This document shows, in pieces, positions 1-7,998 of a DNA stretch of 64,000 nt. How positions within the stretch are numbered: position 1 is the stretch's first letter; each line of letters starts with the position of its first letter. Location: NCBI GenBank assembly GCA_902778175.1, contig CACYWT010000004.1, positions 85,048 through 149,047 on the forward strand, in the 5' to 3' direction. Origin of the DNA: an uncultured Ruminococcus sp. (GTDB lineage: Bacteria > Bacillota > Clostridia > Oscillospirales > Acutalibacteraceae). A program made the position numbers and the translations under genes. The notes below the pieces were generated by a model. It was not told where the DNA came from. It ran no database searches and saw only the letters and a list, made by a program, of their open reading frames with translations.

Positions 1-560
1 AGTGCACCTGCGACAGGAGCGACATATTTGAATGTTTCGCCCATCATCGAAACATTTGTGTTTGCGTTCGATGCGGCAGTAGCAAGAACATCTGAAAAAT
101 GTGCCGAGTCCGACGACTTCAGACCAAAGGCTGTTAATGCGTCGGTTACAATATCGGAAGTGGTAGCAAGATCAAGACCGTCTGCGGCAGCAAGACTCAT
201 AATTCCGTCGATGCCGTTGAGCATATCTTCGGTTTTCCAACCTGCCATTGCCATATACTGAAAAGCCTGTGCTGATTCAGATGCGGAAAACTTTGTTTTT
301 GCACCCATCTCTTTTGCTTTGTCAGTAAGGCTTTGTAATTCATCGCCGGATGCACCTGATATAGCTGCGACCTTTGACATAGCAGCCTCAAATTCAGAAC
401 CTACCTTCGTCGCATAGGTTCCAAGCCCTACAAGAGCAGTACCTGCTGCTGTAACAGCACTTGTGATGCCTGTAACAAGGGTTTTGCCAAGACTTGACAA
501 ATCTTTCTTTAAGCCAGACTGATCTATTTTCGTATCAATAACAACTGAGCCATCAGCCAT
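1..560 (-). CDS. Phage tail tape measure protein, N-terminal part
   Basis: The first 186 codons of a tape measure protein; the gene continues beyond the left edge. It begins MADGSVVIDTKIDQSG at an ATG at 558-560, preceded by an AAGGAAG ribosome binding site. The start is typical of TP901-type tape measures: a short beta segment, a Gly/Ala-rich hydrophobic stretch (around residues 30-50), then an alpha-helical region with the EFEAAMSKVAAISG type of motif. The protein sets tail length and takes part in genome injection. It follows the tail-chaperone genes, as expected, but after an unusually long gap of about 445 bases that holds repeats. Confidence 0.92.
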   Translation of the reverse strand, partial: MADGSVVIDTKIDQSGLKKDLSSLGKTLVTGITSAVTAAGTALVGLGTYATKVGSEFEAAMSKVAAISGASGDELQSLTDKAKEMGAKTKFSASESAQAFQYMAMAGWKTEDMLNGIDGIMSLAAADGLDLATTSDIVTDALTAFGLKSSDSAHFSDVLATAASNANTNVSMMGETFKYVAPVAGA

Positions 561-611
561 ACAAATCACTTCCTTATAGTAATTTGCACGGCTCATTGGC
601 TCAATCGGTGC

Positions 612-633
612 ATATATTTATATATAAATATAT
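612..633. repeat. Perfect 22-bp AT-only palindrome
   Basis: Positions 612-633 read identically on both strands and contain only A and T. It lies about 50 bases upstream of the tape-measure start, in a stretch with no convincing gene. It could form a cruciform or a weak hairpin in the late transcript, or bind a protein. No function is assigned. Confidence 0.7.
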
Positions 634-672
634 ATTATATTCTTTTATTTTATATAGCCTGAGATTATCTGC

Positions 673-1013
673 GGACAGTCCTACGGACAGAGGGTGTGAC
701 ACTTTCAGGAAAAAATCAAAAGTGTAGATTTTATAGGCTTTTGCGACTTCCGTTGCTTCCTGAAGTTTTTGAACGGCAACAAGAAAAAATGACAAAAAAT
801 CTGTCAATTTCTGATTTTGAAAAGACAATCCGATTTTTTCTTATGTGACCGTCCATATTTTTGTCCGTGGACAGTCCTGCGGACGAATGGTTTAGAAACC
901 AAAATTTGCTGATTTTTGAAAGATTTTAGCTCATTTCCACGGTATTTTTGCGGATTATCCGAGCTGAAAATGCGTGACAGTCCTCGCCCGTATCCACGGA
1001 CAGTCCTACGGAC
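673..1013. repeat. Three dispersed 16-bp repeats in a gene-poor gap
   Basis: The sequence GGACAGTCCTRCGGAC occurs at 673-688, 869-884 and 998-1013, the middle copy differing at one base (R = A, G, A). Each copy contains the small inverted repeat GGAC-A-GTCC. The last copy overlaps the stop codon of the small zinc protein at 1006. The region 561-1005 has no ORF with phage-like composition: an open frame on the minus strand owes its apparent internal protein repeat (VRRTV) to these DNA repeats. The stretch may be a regulatory leader for the tape-measure gene or a decayed insertion. Confidence 0.75.
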
Positions 1014-1191
1014 ACACGGTTTTGATGATTTGCTTGCCGTTTTTGATGACAAGTTCAAACTCTCTTTTACACCCACGAGTGCATTTGAGAAATACTCCGT
1101 GACAGTTTGCTGTGTCATCGTAAATAGTGTTCTTCGCTTTGCAATACGGACAAACAACCCATATTCTTTCTGTGGCAAGTTTCTTAATCAC
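1006..1191 (-). CDS. Small zinc-ribbon protein (Com/KTR-like)
   Basis: A 61-residue protein with four cysteines in zinc-ribbon spacing: CPYC at residues 14-17 and a later pair in LKCTRGCKREF. It resembles the small cysteine-rich Com/KTR-type proteins seen in phage tail regions. The start is a GTG at 1189-1191 with GGAGGTG seven bases upstream; it overlaps the stop of the preceding gene in a GTGA junction, so translation is probably coupled. Its role is unknown. Binding to nucleic acid, or helping tail assembly, would be inference from position. Confidence 0.6.
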   Translation of the reverse strand: MIKKLATERIWVVCPYCKAKNTIYDDTANCHGVFLKCTRGCKREFELVIKNGKQIIKTVCP

Positions 1192-1790
1192 ATAAAAGCA
1201 CCTCCAAAGGCGGCTCCTGCGAGAGCAACCTTGTCTTCTGTAGTAAGGTTTTGCGGCAGAGCGAAAAGGTTTTTCATCCTTGCTATGCGATCCCTTTCAG
1301 CTTTGTTTTTGATTTTGCTCAGGTCGGCAGAACGATAGCCCATTATTTCAACGATCTTATTGTCGCTGTTGAGGCTTTTGAATAACGCCTGAAACTTCCA
1401 CCAATGGAGATATTTGATTTCATTCAGGTCTATTCTGTACTGAGACATAAATGCACCGTAAATATAAGGAGCGTCATGCTCAAAGCTGTAAATCTGTTTC
1501 GGCTTCAGCTCAACATTACCGTTCTTCTGTTTTCGCTTCTGCTTCAAGGGTTTATTATCGCCGCATCTGTACATATACAGTATGGCATCAACAGCTTTGT
1601 TAAGGTCTTCCGGCTGTTCGTCTGGGAAGAATACTCCTACAAGGTCAAGGATTTTATTTTCATCATCCATATCACTAAGCAGAATTTTCTCCATTATGAT
1701 TCCGGCACGAAAGTCGCTCTCAATATAAAATTCCTTGCCATCAACCATTACGGTCTCAGGCAAGGAATCGAGTAAGATGTTTTCGCTCAC
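1188..1790 (-). CDS. Phage Gp15-family tail protein (tail assembly chaperone)
   Basis: A 200-residue protein resembling the bacteriophage Gp15 family found between the tail-tube gene and the tape measure in Bacillota phages. Family-like segments include FRAGIIMEKILLSD near residue 30, YMYRCG near residue 70, and SFEHDAPYIYGAFMSQY followed by LHWWKFQALFKSL in the middle. By position it is the second tail assembly chaperone. The start is GTG at 1788-1790, overlapping the preceding stop (GTGA), so it is read by termination-reinitiation rather than by the ribosomal frameshift that many siphophages use at this place; no slippery heptamer was noticed. Confidence 0.8.
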   Translation of the reverse strand: MSENILLDSLPETVMVDGKEFYIESDFRAGIIMEKILLSDMDDENKILDLVGVFFPDEQPEDLNKAVDAILYMYRCGDNKPLKQKRKQKNGNVELKPKQIYSFEHDAPYIYGAFMSQYRIDLNEIKYLHWWKFQALFKSLNSDNKIVEIMGYRSADLSKIKNKAERDRIARMKNLFALPQNLTTEDKVALAGAAFGGAFM

Positions 1791-2170
1791 TTCTTCTGCT
1801 TTTCCGCGTTTCTACGCTGTGAACGGTTGGAATACTTGGCGAAAGTGTTCTTCGTTGCGAGTATGTCGTTCCTCTGCAATCTGACGAGTTCAATGAACTT
1901 TTCATAAGCGTCATAGTGAGGTGCGACATTATCCTTTTCGCCGCAGATCTTTTCTCCTGCACCATTGCCGAGGCAGGTGTCAAAGAATTGTTTGATTGCA
2001 CGACAGGTAATGCGAATCTGAGTGGATGCCTTGCCATCTTTCGGTGCGGACTTTTCGGCTTCCGAGAGATCGTTTATGGCATCCTCAAACTTTTCTGCGT
2101 CGTCTGCATCTCTGACATCAAACTCAAACTTTTCTCCGTTGTATTCAAATACTGTTTCTATCTGGCTCAT
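1787..2170 (-). CDS. Tail assembly chaperone-like protein (DUF6673-like)
   Basis: A 127-residue acidic protein starting MSQIETVFEYNGEKFEFDV. The pattern of a short beta-rich N-terminus followed by helices, in the gene just after the tail tube, fits the first tail-chaperone gene of siphophages; it most resembles the DUF6673 group. It likely coats the tape measure during tail assembly (family inference). The start ATG has AGGAG upstream, and its stop overlaps the next gene. Confidence 0.6.
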   Translation of the reverse strand: MSQIETVFEYNGEKFEFDVRDADDAEKFEDAINDLSEAEKSAPKDGKASTQIRITCRAIKQFFDTCLGNGAGEKICGEKDNVAPHYDAYEKFIELVRLQRNDILATKNTFAKYSNRSQRRNAEKQKK

Positions 2171-2199
2171 TTGCTCATTCTCCTATCTTTCTGTTTTGC

Positions 2200-2721
2200 T
2201 TACGAACCGCTTGACAAACTACTCGATGAACTGCCGGGGTCCTCTATAAATGTGAATGTGCTTCTATTAAAAGCACCATACACAGGATCGGAAACAGCTT
2301 TCAGAGTGCCTGAGTATATCAGAGCTTCTGTGCCATCACCTTTTGTGTCAGGGATGACTGCGTATGTTCTTTTGCAAGCCTTGTACTCGTTGCTGTTGGT
2401 CTGTTCCCAACAGTTTACATTGACAATCTCGACATAGGTGTTTACGCCGAGATACTCTTTGTCTGTGATTTCCATGATCTTCTGGACGCAAGGATCGTCT
2501 TTAATGGCATCACAGCTGTATGAGATGCTGGGAGCATATCCGATTACATCTGTGCGTTCTGTCTTATCGTTGATGTATTTTCTCGTGTACTCAACAGGGT
2601 TTTTCGCTTCAGGAAAAGCTGTAAAACCTTCTCCGATAAGATAGAACGACGGTGTGTTGATGCCGCATTTCATATACGACTCAAACTGACACCTGAGAAC
2701 AAGCTCATTGGGTGTTGACAT
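2200..2721 (-). CDS. Major tail (tube) protein
   Basis: A 173-residue protein beginning MSTPNELVLRCQFESYMKCG. It has the length, beta-rich composition and position of phage tail-tube proteins, and ends in a serine-rich tail. The ATG at 2719-2721 is chosen over an upstream TTG because GAGGAGG lies at proper spacing for the ATG and too close for the TTG. It should polymerise into the tail tube around the tape measure. It lies immediately downstream of the tail-terminator-type gene and upstream of the chaperones. Confidence 0.75.
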   Translation of the reverse strand: MSTPNELVLRCQFESYMKCGINTPSFYLIGEGFTAFPEAKNPVEYTRKYINDKTERTDVIGYAPSISYSCDAIKDDPCVQKIMEITDKEYLGVNTYVEIVNVNCWEQTNSNEYKACKRTYAVIPDTKGDGTEALIYSGTLKAVSDPVYGAFNRSTFTFIEDPGSSSSSLSSGS

Positions 2722-2723
2722 AT

Positions 2724-3179
2724 TCAATTCCTCCTCACTTTGTATTCAAGCGATAGTAACGCCTGATAATCTTCGTAACCATTTTCGTATCTCGCAGCAA
2801 GAGATGGATTTGCAAGAAGCTCTATGCTTGTTGCAATTCTCTTATCGTCAATACGAGGCAGGTTGACAAAATCGCCATTTTCATCCTGTTCTGTGAGCCA
2901 TGCAGCAAAATCGCTCAAACAGGCTATGGCATCGACTCTTGAAGCTGTATCAACTCCGTTGACACGTATATAGAGTGCAAAGTTCCAAACTCCTATGTAC
3001 GAGCCGTTGACATAAGATCGTTTCTTCTCTGAGGCAGATAGCTGTTGTACCATCATACTCGGAACACGCTTACCTAAGTCTTCGAGCATCACATCAACAG
3101 GCTTTTTAGACCAAGTGTTCAGATGATCTCTCATTACCTTTGCAATTACGATGCCATCATTGGTATAAACCTTCTCCAT
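2724..3179 (-). CDS. Phage minor capsid / tail terminator-type protein
   Basis: A 151-residue protein resembling the family called minor capsid protein from bacteriophage, which on structural grounds corresponds to tail-terminator proteins that cap the tube and join it to the head. Visible are an N-terminal helix, a central beta segment (YIGVWNFALYIRVNG) and a C-terminal strand pair. Position between the connector genes and the tail tube agrees. The start ATG has GGGGTG upstream. Confidence 0.6.
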   Translation of the reverse strand: MEKVYTNDGIVIAKVMRDHLNTWSKKPVDVMLEDLGKRVPSMMVQQLSASEKKRSYVNGSYIGVWNFALYIRVNGVDTASRVDAIACLSDFAAWLTEQDENGDFVNLPRIDDKRIATSIELLANPSLAARYENGYEDYQALLSLEYKVRRN

Positions 3180-3183
3180 ATAG

Positions 3184-3525
3184 TCACCCCATCACTATTT
3201 TGTTAACGCCTGCCAACCACGCTTTTTTCTTTAACGCTTTGGCTTTTTCAAACCATTGAGCGCAAGCCTGCGGATGTTTGACTTTTGAAAAATTGAAGCC
3301 AAATCCATAATACATCGGTTTTGAATATGGAGCAGAATAAATAACTTGTCCGCTTCCGAGTGTAGTTCCGGTAATACCGCTGTTACGCAGATTACCTGTT
3401 CTAAACGGAACAAAAGGATCGCTGTCTTTGAGAACTTCATTGTCGAGAAACTTCTGAGCAGCAGAAAACTTGCTATTGAATCTTCCGATACAAGCCTGTG
3501 TATTGATGTGAACTTTTGCTTTCAT
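3184..3525 (-). CDS. Minor capsid / neck (HK97 gp10-type) protein
   Basis: A 113-residue protein with the pattern of small neck proteins: a helical N-terminus, then PFVPFRTGNLRNSG, a signature like that of minor capsid or HK97 gp10-type proteins, followed by YSKPMYYGFGF and a basic C-terminus. It probably completes the neck between head and tail. Its ATG overlaps the stop of the preceding gene (ATGA), implying coupled translation. Confidence 0.65.
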   Translation of the reverse strand: MKAKVHINTQACIGRFNSKFSAAQKFLDNEVLKDSDPFVPFRTGNLRNSGITGTTLGSGQVIYSAPYSKPMYYGFGFNFSKVKHPQACAQWFEKAKALKKKAWLAGVNKIVMG

Positions 3526-3926
3526 ACTCCATTCACCTCAAAATGCCACATAATCTTTCTTCCTGTTGCTTTTCGGTTGAAACCTGATATTCTCAGTTTT
3601 ACATCAGAGCCGACCTTTTGAAAGTAGTCATTACCGCAGTCTCCCAAAGTCCAAAAACCGGATTTGTCGTCAGTGTACTTCCATTGATCGTAGGGAAGGA
3701 AGGTCCTTGTTTTGCCGTCTTCAGACTGAGCAAGTGTTTTTTCGTCGAAAATATATAGCTTTCCTGTGTTTTTTGTGGAGTGACCCACGCTGCCGAGAGA
3801 TGTTCCTTCATTGAGTACGCAGTAGCTGTGTTTGAGAATGGTTTTCTGATATGCAGCTCTGTCATCGACTTCTCCGATATAGTTGTACAAGACAACGGTT
3901 TCTTCCAACATTCGATGAGTTCTCAT
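3522..3926 (-). CDS. Head closure-type minor capsid protein
   Basis: A 134-residue protein in the position of the head-closure (stopper) protein. It shows a basic beta-rich architecture and a WTLGDCGNDYFQKV segment. It resembles small phage proteins annotated as minor capsid or DUF6751. The start ATG is preceded by GGGAG located within the end of the upstream connector gene; only three bases separate the two genes. Confidence 0.55.
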   Translation of the reverse strand: MRTHRMLEETVVLYNYIGEVDDRAAYQKTILKHSYCVLNEGTSLGSVGHSTKNTGKLYIFDEKTLAQSEDGKTRTFLPYDQWKYTDDKSGFWTLGDCGNDYFQKVGSDVKLRISGFNRKATGRKIMWHFEVNGV

Positions 3927-3929
3927 AGC

Positions 3930-4334
3930 TTACTCCCTTCTGGCATAAGCCCATCTGCACATCAGTCCCATTCTACGGAGCATCATTATAGCCATTGATG
4001 AAACAGGTATGCCCTCAAATGTATTTACAGCCGCCTGAGATGGCGTTCCTCCAGAAATGGAGTAATCTCCTAAGTGTTCGCTAACCCCTGTCAGAGAGCT
4101 TTCTGCAAAGCCTGAGATGGCATCTATTCCACCTTGCTTATAAAGCATCTCAACCTCATAAGCGACAGCCTTTTTGAATGTTTCTGTTTCGGTATCAGCT
4201 TGGGAAGGTTCGAGGTTGCATACTCCGTATATTACATCAGACGATATATCAGCAAGTCTATTAAACAAGCTGTCTTCTTCTATGGGAGTGCCGCAGAATA
4301 TATCGTCGTAAAACGACTTGTCGATATAGCTCAT
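3930..4334 (-). CDS. Head-tail connector (adaptor) protein
   Basis: A 134-residue helical protein. The FKKAVAYEVEMLYKQGGIDA segment and the C-terminal ending AIMMLRRMGLMCRWAY are typical of gp6-like connector proteins that bind under the portal. The ATG has GGAGGG upstream. The gene lies between the small protein downstream of the major capsid gene and the head-closure gene, as in other siphophages. Confidence 0.65.
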   Translation of the reverse strand: MSYIDKSFYDDIFCGTPIEEDSLFNRLADISSDVIYGVCNLEPSQADTETETFKKAVAYEVEMLYKQGGIDAISGFAESSLTGVSEHLGDYSISGGTPSQAAVNTFEGIPVSSMAIMMLRRMGLMCRWAYARRE

Positions 4335-4345
4335 ACAATCCCTCC

Positions 4346-4525
4346 TTACGAGCCTGGCTTCTTTTTAGGCTTCGAGGTTTTGGGATTTGTGTCTGCATCA
4401 AACGGATCAGAGGCAACATTTTCAGTTGCCTCTTCACCAACTACTTCATAGCCGTTATCTTTGAATGCTTCTACGAAAATATCAGGAACATACTCGTAAC
4501 GAGTTCCTCTTTTCATAAGTTTCAT
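4346..4525 (-). CDS. Small post-capsid phage protein (59 aa)
   Basis: A 59-residue gene with start ATG at 4523-4525, beginning MKLMKRGTRYEYVPDIFVEA and ending in a Lys/Pro-rich tail with stop TAA at 4346-4348. It fills the gap between the major capsid and connector genes exactly. Small proteins of this kind, with a short folded N-terminus and charged tail, are common right after the capsid gene in Bacillota phages. The function is unknown. Confidence 0.75.
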   Translation of the reverse strand: MKLMKRGTRYEYVPDIFVEAFKDNGYEVVGEEATENVASDPFDADTNPKTSKPKKKPGS

Positions 4526-4540
4526 TCGTTATCACTCCAA

Positions 4541-5623
4541 TCAGCCGAGAGAGATGATCTGAGCAATCGGAATGGTCTTATGATTCAGATACTCCTTGTT
4601 TGACGCCGCCTGAGAGTTTACAATCTCCCAGTTTGCACCGTTTTCAAGCTCTGCATCAGTCGGGCTGAGAGAAGCCATAGATGCCATTGTGAAGCTGATG
4701 CCGTAGGGGGCAAAGCACTTTCTCTGTCTGCTGTAGAGAGTGTCCTGACCGCCGTTTGTACTCGGATTTCTATCAACTTCATACGGCACTTTTGCACCGC
4801 AGTTGGTAAACTCGATAGCACCATCACCGAGAACATAGGTGATATAAGCAGTCTTTGCAGATGCACCTGATCCGACGGTTGTTGTAGGCATAGAGTCGTC
4901 AACAAGAACAATCTTGCCGTTGAGTGTGCCGAGAGAGAGGTCACGCTCCATACCCTGAGCGTCTGTGTATTTGAGATATGACAGGAGCTTCAGGTTTTCG
5001 AGGTTCGTTGCAACAACAGAGTGCATAATAGCAAGGCTGAATTTACCCTTGTTATCTCCGCAGGCTTTCTGAATAGCACTATTGAGAGTGGTGGCGTTCA
5101 TAAATCCGGCAGCTACATCAATAGCGGCAGCATTGCCTGTCACATCGGTTGTGTGAGCAGTAACAAACTTTGCTCCCTCTGTATCGGACATACTGAAGAT
5201 GCCTTTGAGGATGCTGATAAGGGTAGCCTGATCTACTTCATCCCAATAGTCACCGATCTGCTGTGCGATGTTTTCGAGGAAGTCCTCGCCGCCTGTGATG
5301 TCGTAGCTGAAGTCCTTCTCAGTCCAAGCGGCTGCACGACCTACAACGACTCTGCTGTGCTTGAAAGTCGCAGTATTGCTTGCAGAAATATTTGTAGATC
5401 CGTCATAGTTGGTCGGAGTAGTTCCGCTGATAAGACCTCTCAGGGTGGTCGTAATGTAGTTACCACCGTCCTGATCTGACATTGCCGCTGCAAGGTCGGG
5501 TCTTGGTCTGATGGCACGGCTTTTGATAAGCTCTGTCTTTTTGGGGTTGGGGATTCTGTCGATGTACCCCTGAAACACCTCGCCGTTAAAAATCTTCTTG
5601 TCGAAAATTGAAGTCGTAGGCAT
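4541..5623 (-). CDS. Major capsid protein (HK97 fold)
   Basis: A 360-residue capsid protein starting MPTTSIFDKKIFNGEVFQGY. The ATG at 5621-5623 follows AGGTGG at good spacing; an in-frame GTG twelve bases upstream is too close to it. Features fitting the family are an E-loop-like region followed by WTEKDFSYDITGGEDFLENI, and a P-domain segment (FSLAIMHSVVATNLENLKLL). It assembles on the scaffold encoded just upstream. The length is normal, and no cleavage protease gene is seen beside it. Confidence 0.85.
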   Translation of the reverse strand: MPTTSIFDKKIFNGEVFQGYIDRIPNPKKTELIKSRAIRPRPDLAAAMSDQDGGNYITTTLRGLISGTTPTNYDGSTNISASNTATFKHSRVVVGRAAAWTEKDFSYDITGGEDFLENIAQQIGDYWDEVDQATLISILKGIFSMSDTEGAKFVTAHTTDVTGNAAAIDVAAGFMNATTLNSAIQKACGDNKGKFSLAIMHSVVATNLENLKLLSYLKYTDAQGMERDLSLGTLNGKIVLVDDSMPTTTVGSGASAKTAYITYVLGDGAIEFTNCGAKVPYEVDRNPSTNGGQDTLYSRQRKCFAPYGISFTMASMASLSPTDAELENGANWEIVNSQAASNKEYLNHKTIPIAQIISLG

Positions 5624-5640
5624 ATTGGTTTCCACCTTTC

Positions 5641-6303
5641 TTAATCATATTTGATGGTTGCATTAGGGTTTTCGTTTTTGAACATCATTAGTTCTGCCAA
5701 GCTCTTCTTCTTCGGAGGGGGAGCAGGCTGTGGGTTGGGATCTGAGAACTGCGGCTTAGGCTTTCCTGCGTCGGGAGCAGGTGCAGGTGTTTCAGTTACG
5801 AAAGCAGCCTTGTAATCATCGTCAGCCATAAGTTTTTCGATGAACTCTTTTCCACCGATGAATGTGCCGTCCTCATAAGGAAACTTTCTCTTGACAAACT
5901 CTGCTTTGATTCCGGCAGCGGCAGCCTTTGAGGAGAAATGATAGCCACGGAGAAATAACTCTTCGTTAAACGCTCGCTCGTTGTCTGCAATCTTCTGATT
6001 GAGAGCAGCGGTATCATCATTGTACTTCTTTTCCCAATCAGCAGCAGATCGTTTGATGCCATCAATATCCATATCTTTGTAAGACTGGATGGTGGCATTT
6101 GCTGAGTCGAGCTGCTGTCTTACGCCTTTAAGCTCCACATCCTTCGCTTTGAATTTTTCTTCGGAAATATATCCACCGTCGGCAAGGTTTACGAGCTTGA
6201 TGTCCTTCGCTTCGTTGATCTTGCTGACAAATTCATCGAACGTGAGAGCAACAGGCTCTCCCTTGTCGTTTGTGCCAAAAATAGTTTTCAGATATTCGTA
6301 CAT
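5641..6303 (-). CDS. Phage scaffold protein (GP20-type)
   Basis: A 220-residue protein of the phage minor structural GP20 family, which acts as the internal scaffold for procapsid assembly. A coiled-coil segment (KFKAKDVELKGVRQQLDSA onward, residues 50-120) is followed by a Pro/Ala-rich linker (residues 170-200) and a short conserved C-terminus (KKKSLAELMMFKNENPN) that probably contacts the capsid. GAAAGG lies upstream of the ATG. A terminator about 130 bases upstream suggests a separate transcript for scaffold and capsid. Confidence 0.85.
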   Translation of the reverse strand: MYEYLKTIFGTNDKGEPVALTFDEFVSKINEAKDIKLVNLADGGYISEEKFKAKDVELKGVRQQLDSANATIQSYKDMDIDGIKRSAADWEKKYNDDTAALNQKIADNERAFNEELFLRGYHFSSKAAAAGIKAEFVKRKFPYEDGTFIGGKEFIEKLMADDDYKAAFVTETPAPAPDAGKPKPQFSDPNPQPAPPPKKKSLAELMMFKNENPNATIKYD

Positions 6304-6430
6304 AACATTGCCTTTCTTCGCTGATTTAGTTTAATCGTCGGTTCACTCCGACATCTGCTATCGTATGATATATCCCCATACGCAAGGAAAATTTGCGTGC
6401 AGTTTATATGCCTTGCACCTCGGCAGGCAA

Positions 6431-6459
6431 AAAGAAAAAGGCAAGCATTAAAGCTCGCC
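6431..6459 (-). terminator. Intrinsic terminator between head genes
   Basis: On the minus strand GGCGAGC-TTTAAT-GCTTGCC forms a 7-bp stem (one G-T pair) followed by a run of T interrupted once (TTTTTCTTTTT). The stop codon of the small gene at 6448 lies in the loop. It would end or attenuate transcription after the portal/minor-capsid genes, before scaffold and capsid. Confidence 0.75.
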
Positions 6460-6603
6460 TCGTTCTATTTCATTTCGCAGCGTATTTACTGCTTGTTCGT
6501 CTGTCAGCCTATCACCATAGAACCGTTTAACAAATTCATCTCCGACTTTGAAGACAAACTTATCGGTATCGTATCCGGCTGAAAAACGCCTAAGTAAAAC
6601 CAC
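6448..6603 (-). CDS. Small phage protein, possibly read by +1 shift
   Basis: A 51-codon frame from GTG 6601-6603 to TAA 6448-6450. From codon 9 it reads AGYDTDKFVFKVGDEFVKRF and on to NEIERGEL, which looks like a real small protein. The best ribosome binding site (AGGAGG, 6627-6632) however serves a GTG at 6617-6619 in another frame, which stops after nine codons (VNSTQSGFT, stop TAG). Skipping one T at ACT-TAG would join the two frames. Either a true or artefactual frameshift has split one gene, or the 6603 GTG is used. The function is unknown. Confidence 0.45.
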   Translation of the reverse strand: MVLLRRFSAGYDTDKFVFKVGDEFVKRFYGDRLTDEQAVNTLRNEIERGEL

Positions 6604-6630
6604 TTTGGGTGCTGTTCACAGAACCACCTC

Positions 6631-6792
6631 CTAATCATTATTTGTGATAGATTTATCGTCATTAACAGGAAGACTGCATACATCTTCTGTAACTAAAACT
6701 CTGTCCATAGTGACAACTATCCGAGTGTGAGGGTTGCCATTATCCTTTAACCACTGAATAGCAGGAGCTACAATTTCTTTCAAGCTTTCCAT
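6631..6792 (-). CDS. Small phage protein (53 aa)
   Basis: A 53-residue frame starting ATG at 6790-6792: MESLKEIVAPAIQWLKDNGN, then HTRIVVTMDRVLVTED, ending NND at TAG 6631-6633. AAGAGGTG, lying in the last codons of the minor capsid gene, is its ribosome binding site; its stop overlaps the AGGAGG of the next small gene. One amphipathic helix and a beta hairpin are predicted by eye. No family was recognised. Confidence 0.7.
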   Translation of the reverse strand: MESLKEIVAPAIQWLKDNGNPHTRIVVTMDRVLVTEDVCSLPVNDDKSITNND

Positions 6793-6796
6793 TTCG

Positions 6797-7987
6797 TCAC
6801 CTCTTCTTTGCTTTTCGATTAGCCCATACAGCTTTACCGCTTACACTCCTATCCCATTTACCTATCCATTCTCTTTCGGGGTATCTTGTAATTCCGTTGT
6901 CGGTGACAAACTTTTTGAGCTTTGCTTCTCTGTTTTTGAGCTTTACAGATGCCGATTGAAAGCTCTTATACATTTCCTTTGCGAGACCTTCATCGTCAGC
7001 CTCTTCGACTGCGGTGTTGTATGCCTCACACTCTCTCTTGGCGGCTCTTACTTGTCTTTCGTAATATCGCTGTTTTTGCTGTATCTCATAGTCTTCGTCG
7101 TTATCCCTTCCTGCATCTGCCGAGGGATCGTTGATAAAGGTCGGGGTGGAATATCCATCGAGATAAGGGTAGAAATTGTGATAGCAATTCCATCCACACA
7201 AACCATCACCTTCGCCGTAGCCTGTTTCTTCTTCGAGATTGCCGTAATGCCTTGTGCTACCATTTACGCAATATATCTTTCCTTGCCATACTGCGTGAGT
7301 AGGTCTTGCTCCTGCGTGACTTGTAACCTCGACAAGATCCCATTCCATTTCTTTGACTCTTTCGAGCTGTAGCTTCGATACAGACTGATTAAGTCCTGTG
7401 ATTACAGCTCGTCTTACAGCAGCTTCTATAGTGCAAGATGTACCGCTTGGATATGCGACCTTATTGATACCATTTTGGGCAAGGTCGTTTATTCCTCGTT
7501 TAATCGCTGTTGTAGGATCGAAAGCTCCGGTAAGGATTTGTATATATGCCCTGTCTAAAACTCGTATAAAAGCCGTTTGAGACGATATAGCCGTCGTTTT
7601 GGTGAAGTTTGAGACAAGGGCATTTACATCACTCGTCCCTTGAAGCAGCATAGCTTGTAAAGCAGGAGATTTGCTGAACGGAATAGGCTTCAATCCGGCT
7701 TTAAGATAAATCGAGTCGTCATAAGCAAGGGATTTCGCACCTGCTTCAGCCATTATTCTCCTGATCTCTTTTTGCGATTTGCCTGTTGCTTTTGCGAGAG
7801 TTTTTTCAACATCCTGCCTGAAATATCCAAACGCCTGTGCTCTTTCAAGCTGCCATTTTGCAGTCTCTGTAAGTTTTCCGGTTTTGACTATTCTTCTGAC
7901 TATATCGTTGATAATATCCTGCTCGACTTCGCTATATATGTCTATAACATCATCGGCAACAGAAACGAGGTATTCAGGAGTGAGCAT
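6797..7987 (-). CDS. Phage minor capsid protein 2 / head morphogenesis
   Basis: A 396-residue protein of the phage minor capsid protein 2 family (MuF-related). The N-terminal two thirds are helical. The signature region follows near residues 220-290: TSHAGARPTHAVWQGKIY and then GLCGWNCYHNFYPYLDG, with paired Cys and His. The C-terminal 100 residues form a charged coiled coil. Such proteins sit inside the head near the portal and act in assembly or are ejected with DNA. GGTGG precedes the ATG. Confidence 0.85.
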   Translation of the reverse strand: MLTPEYLVSVADDVIDIYSEVEQDIINDIVRRIVKTGKLTETAKWQLERAQAFGYFRQDVEKTLAKATGKSQKEIRRIMAEAGAKSLAYDDSIYLKAGLKPIPFSKSPALQAMLLQGTSDVNALVSNFTKTTAISSQTAFIRVLDRAYIQILTGAFDPTTAIKRGINDLAQNGINKVAYPSGTSCTIEAAVRRAVITGLNQSVSKLQLERVKEMEWDLVEVTSHAGARPTHAVWQGKIYCVNGSTRHYGNLEEETGYGEGDGLCGWNCYHNFYPYLDGYSTPTFINDPSADAGRDNDEDYEIQQKQRYYERQVRAAKRECEAYNTAVEEADDEGLAKEMYKSFQSASVKLKNREAKLKKFVTDNGITRYPEREWIGKWDRSVSGKAVWANRKAKKR

Positions 7988-7998
7988 ATAACCACCGC

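Noticed and set aside
804..1178. Minus-strand open frame of 124 codons with repeated VRRTV segments
   Set aside because: It overlaps the better supported zinc-ribbon gene, has no suitable ribosome binding site, and its internal protein repeat merely reflects the 16-bp DNA repeats.
1787..1790. Programmed -1 frameshift between the two tail-chaperone genes
   Set aside because: The junction is a GTGA stop/start overlap with the second gene having its own start; no slippery heptamer was noticed.
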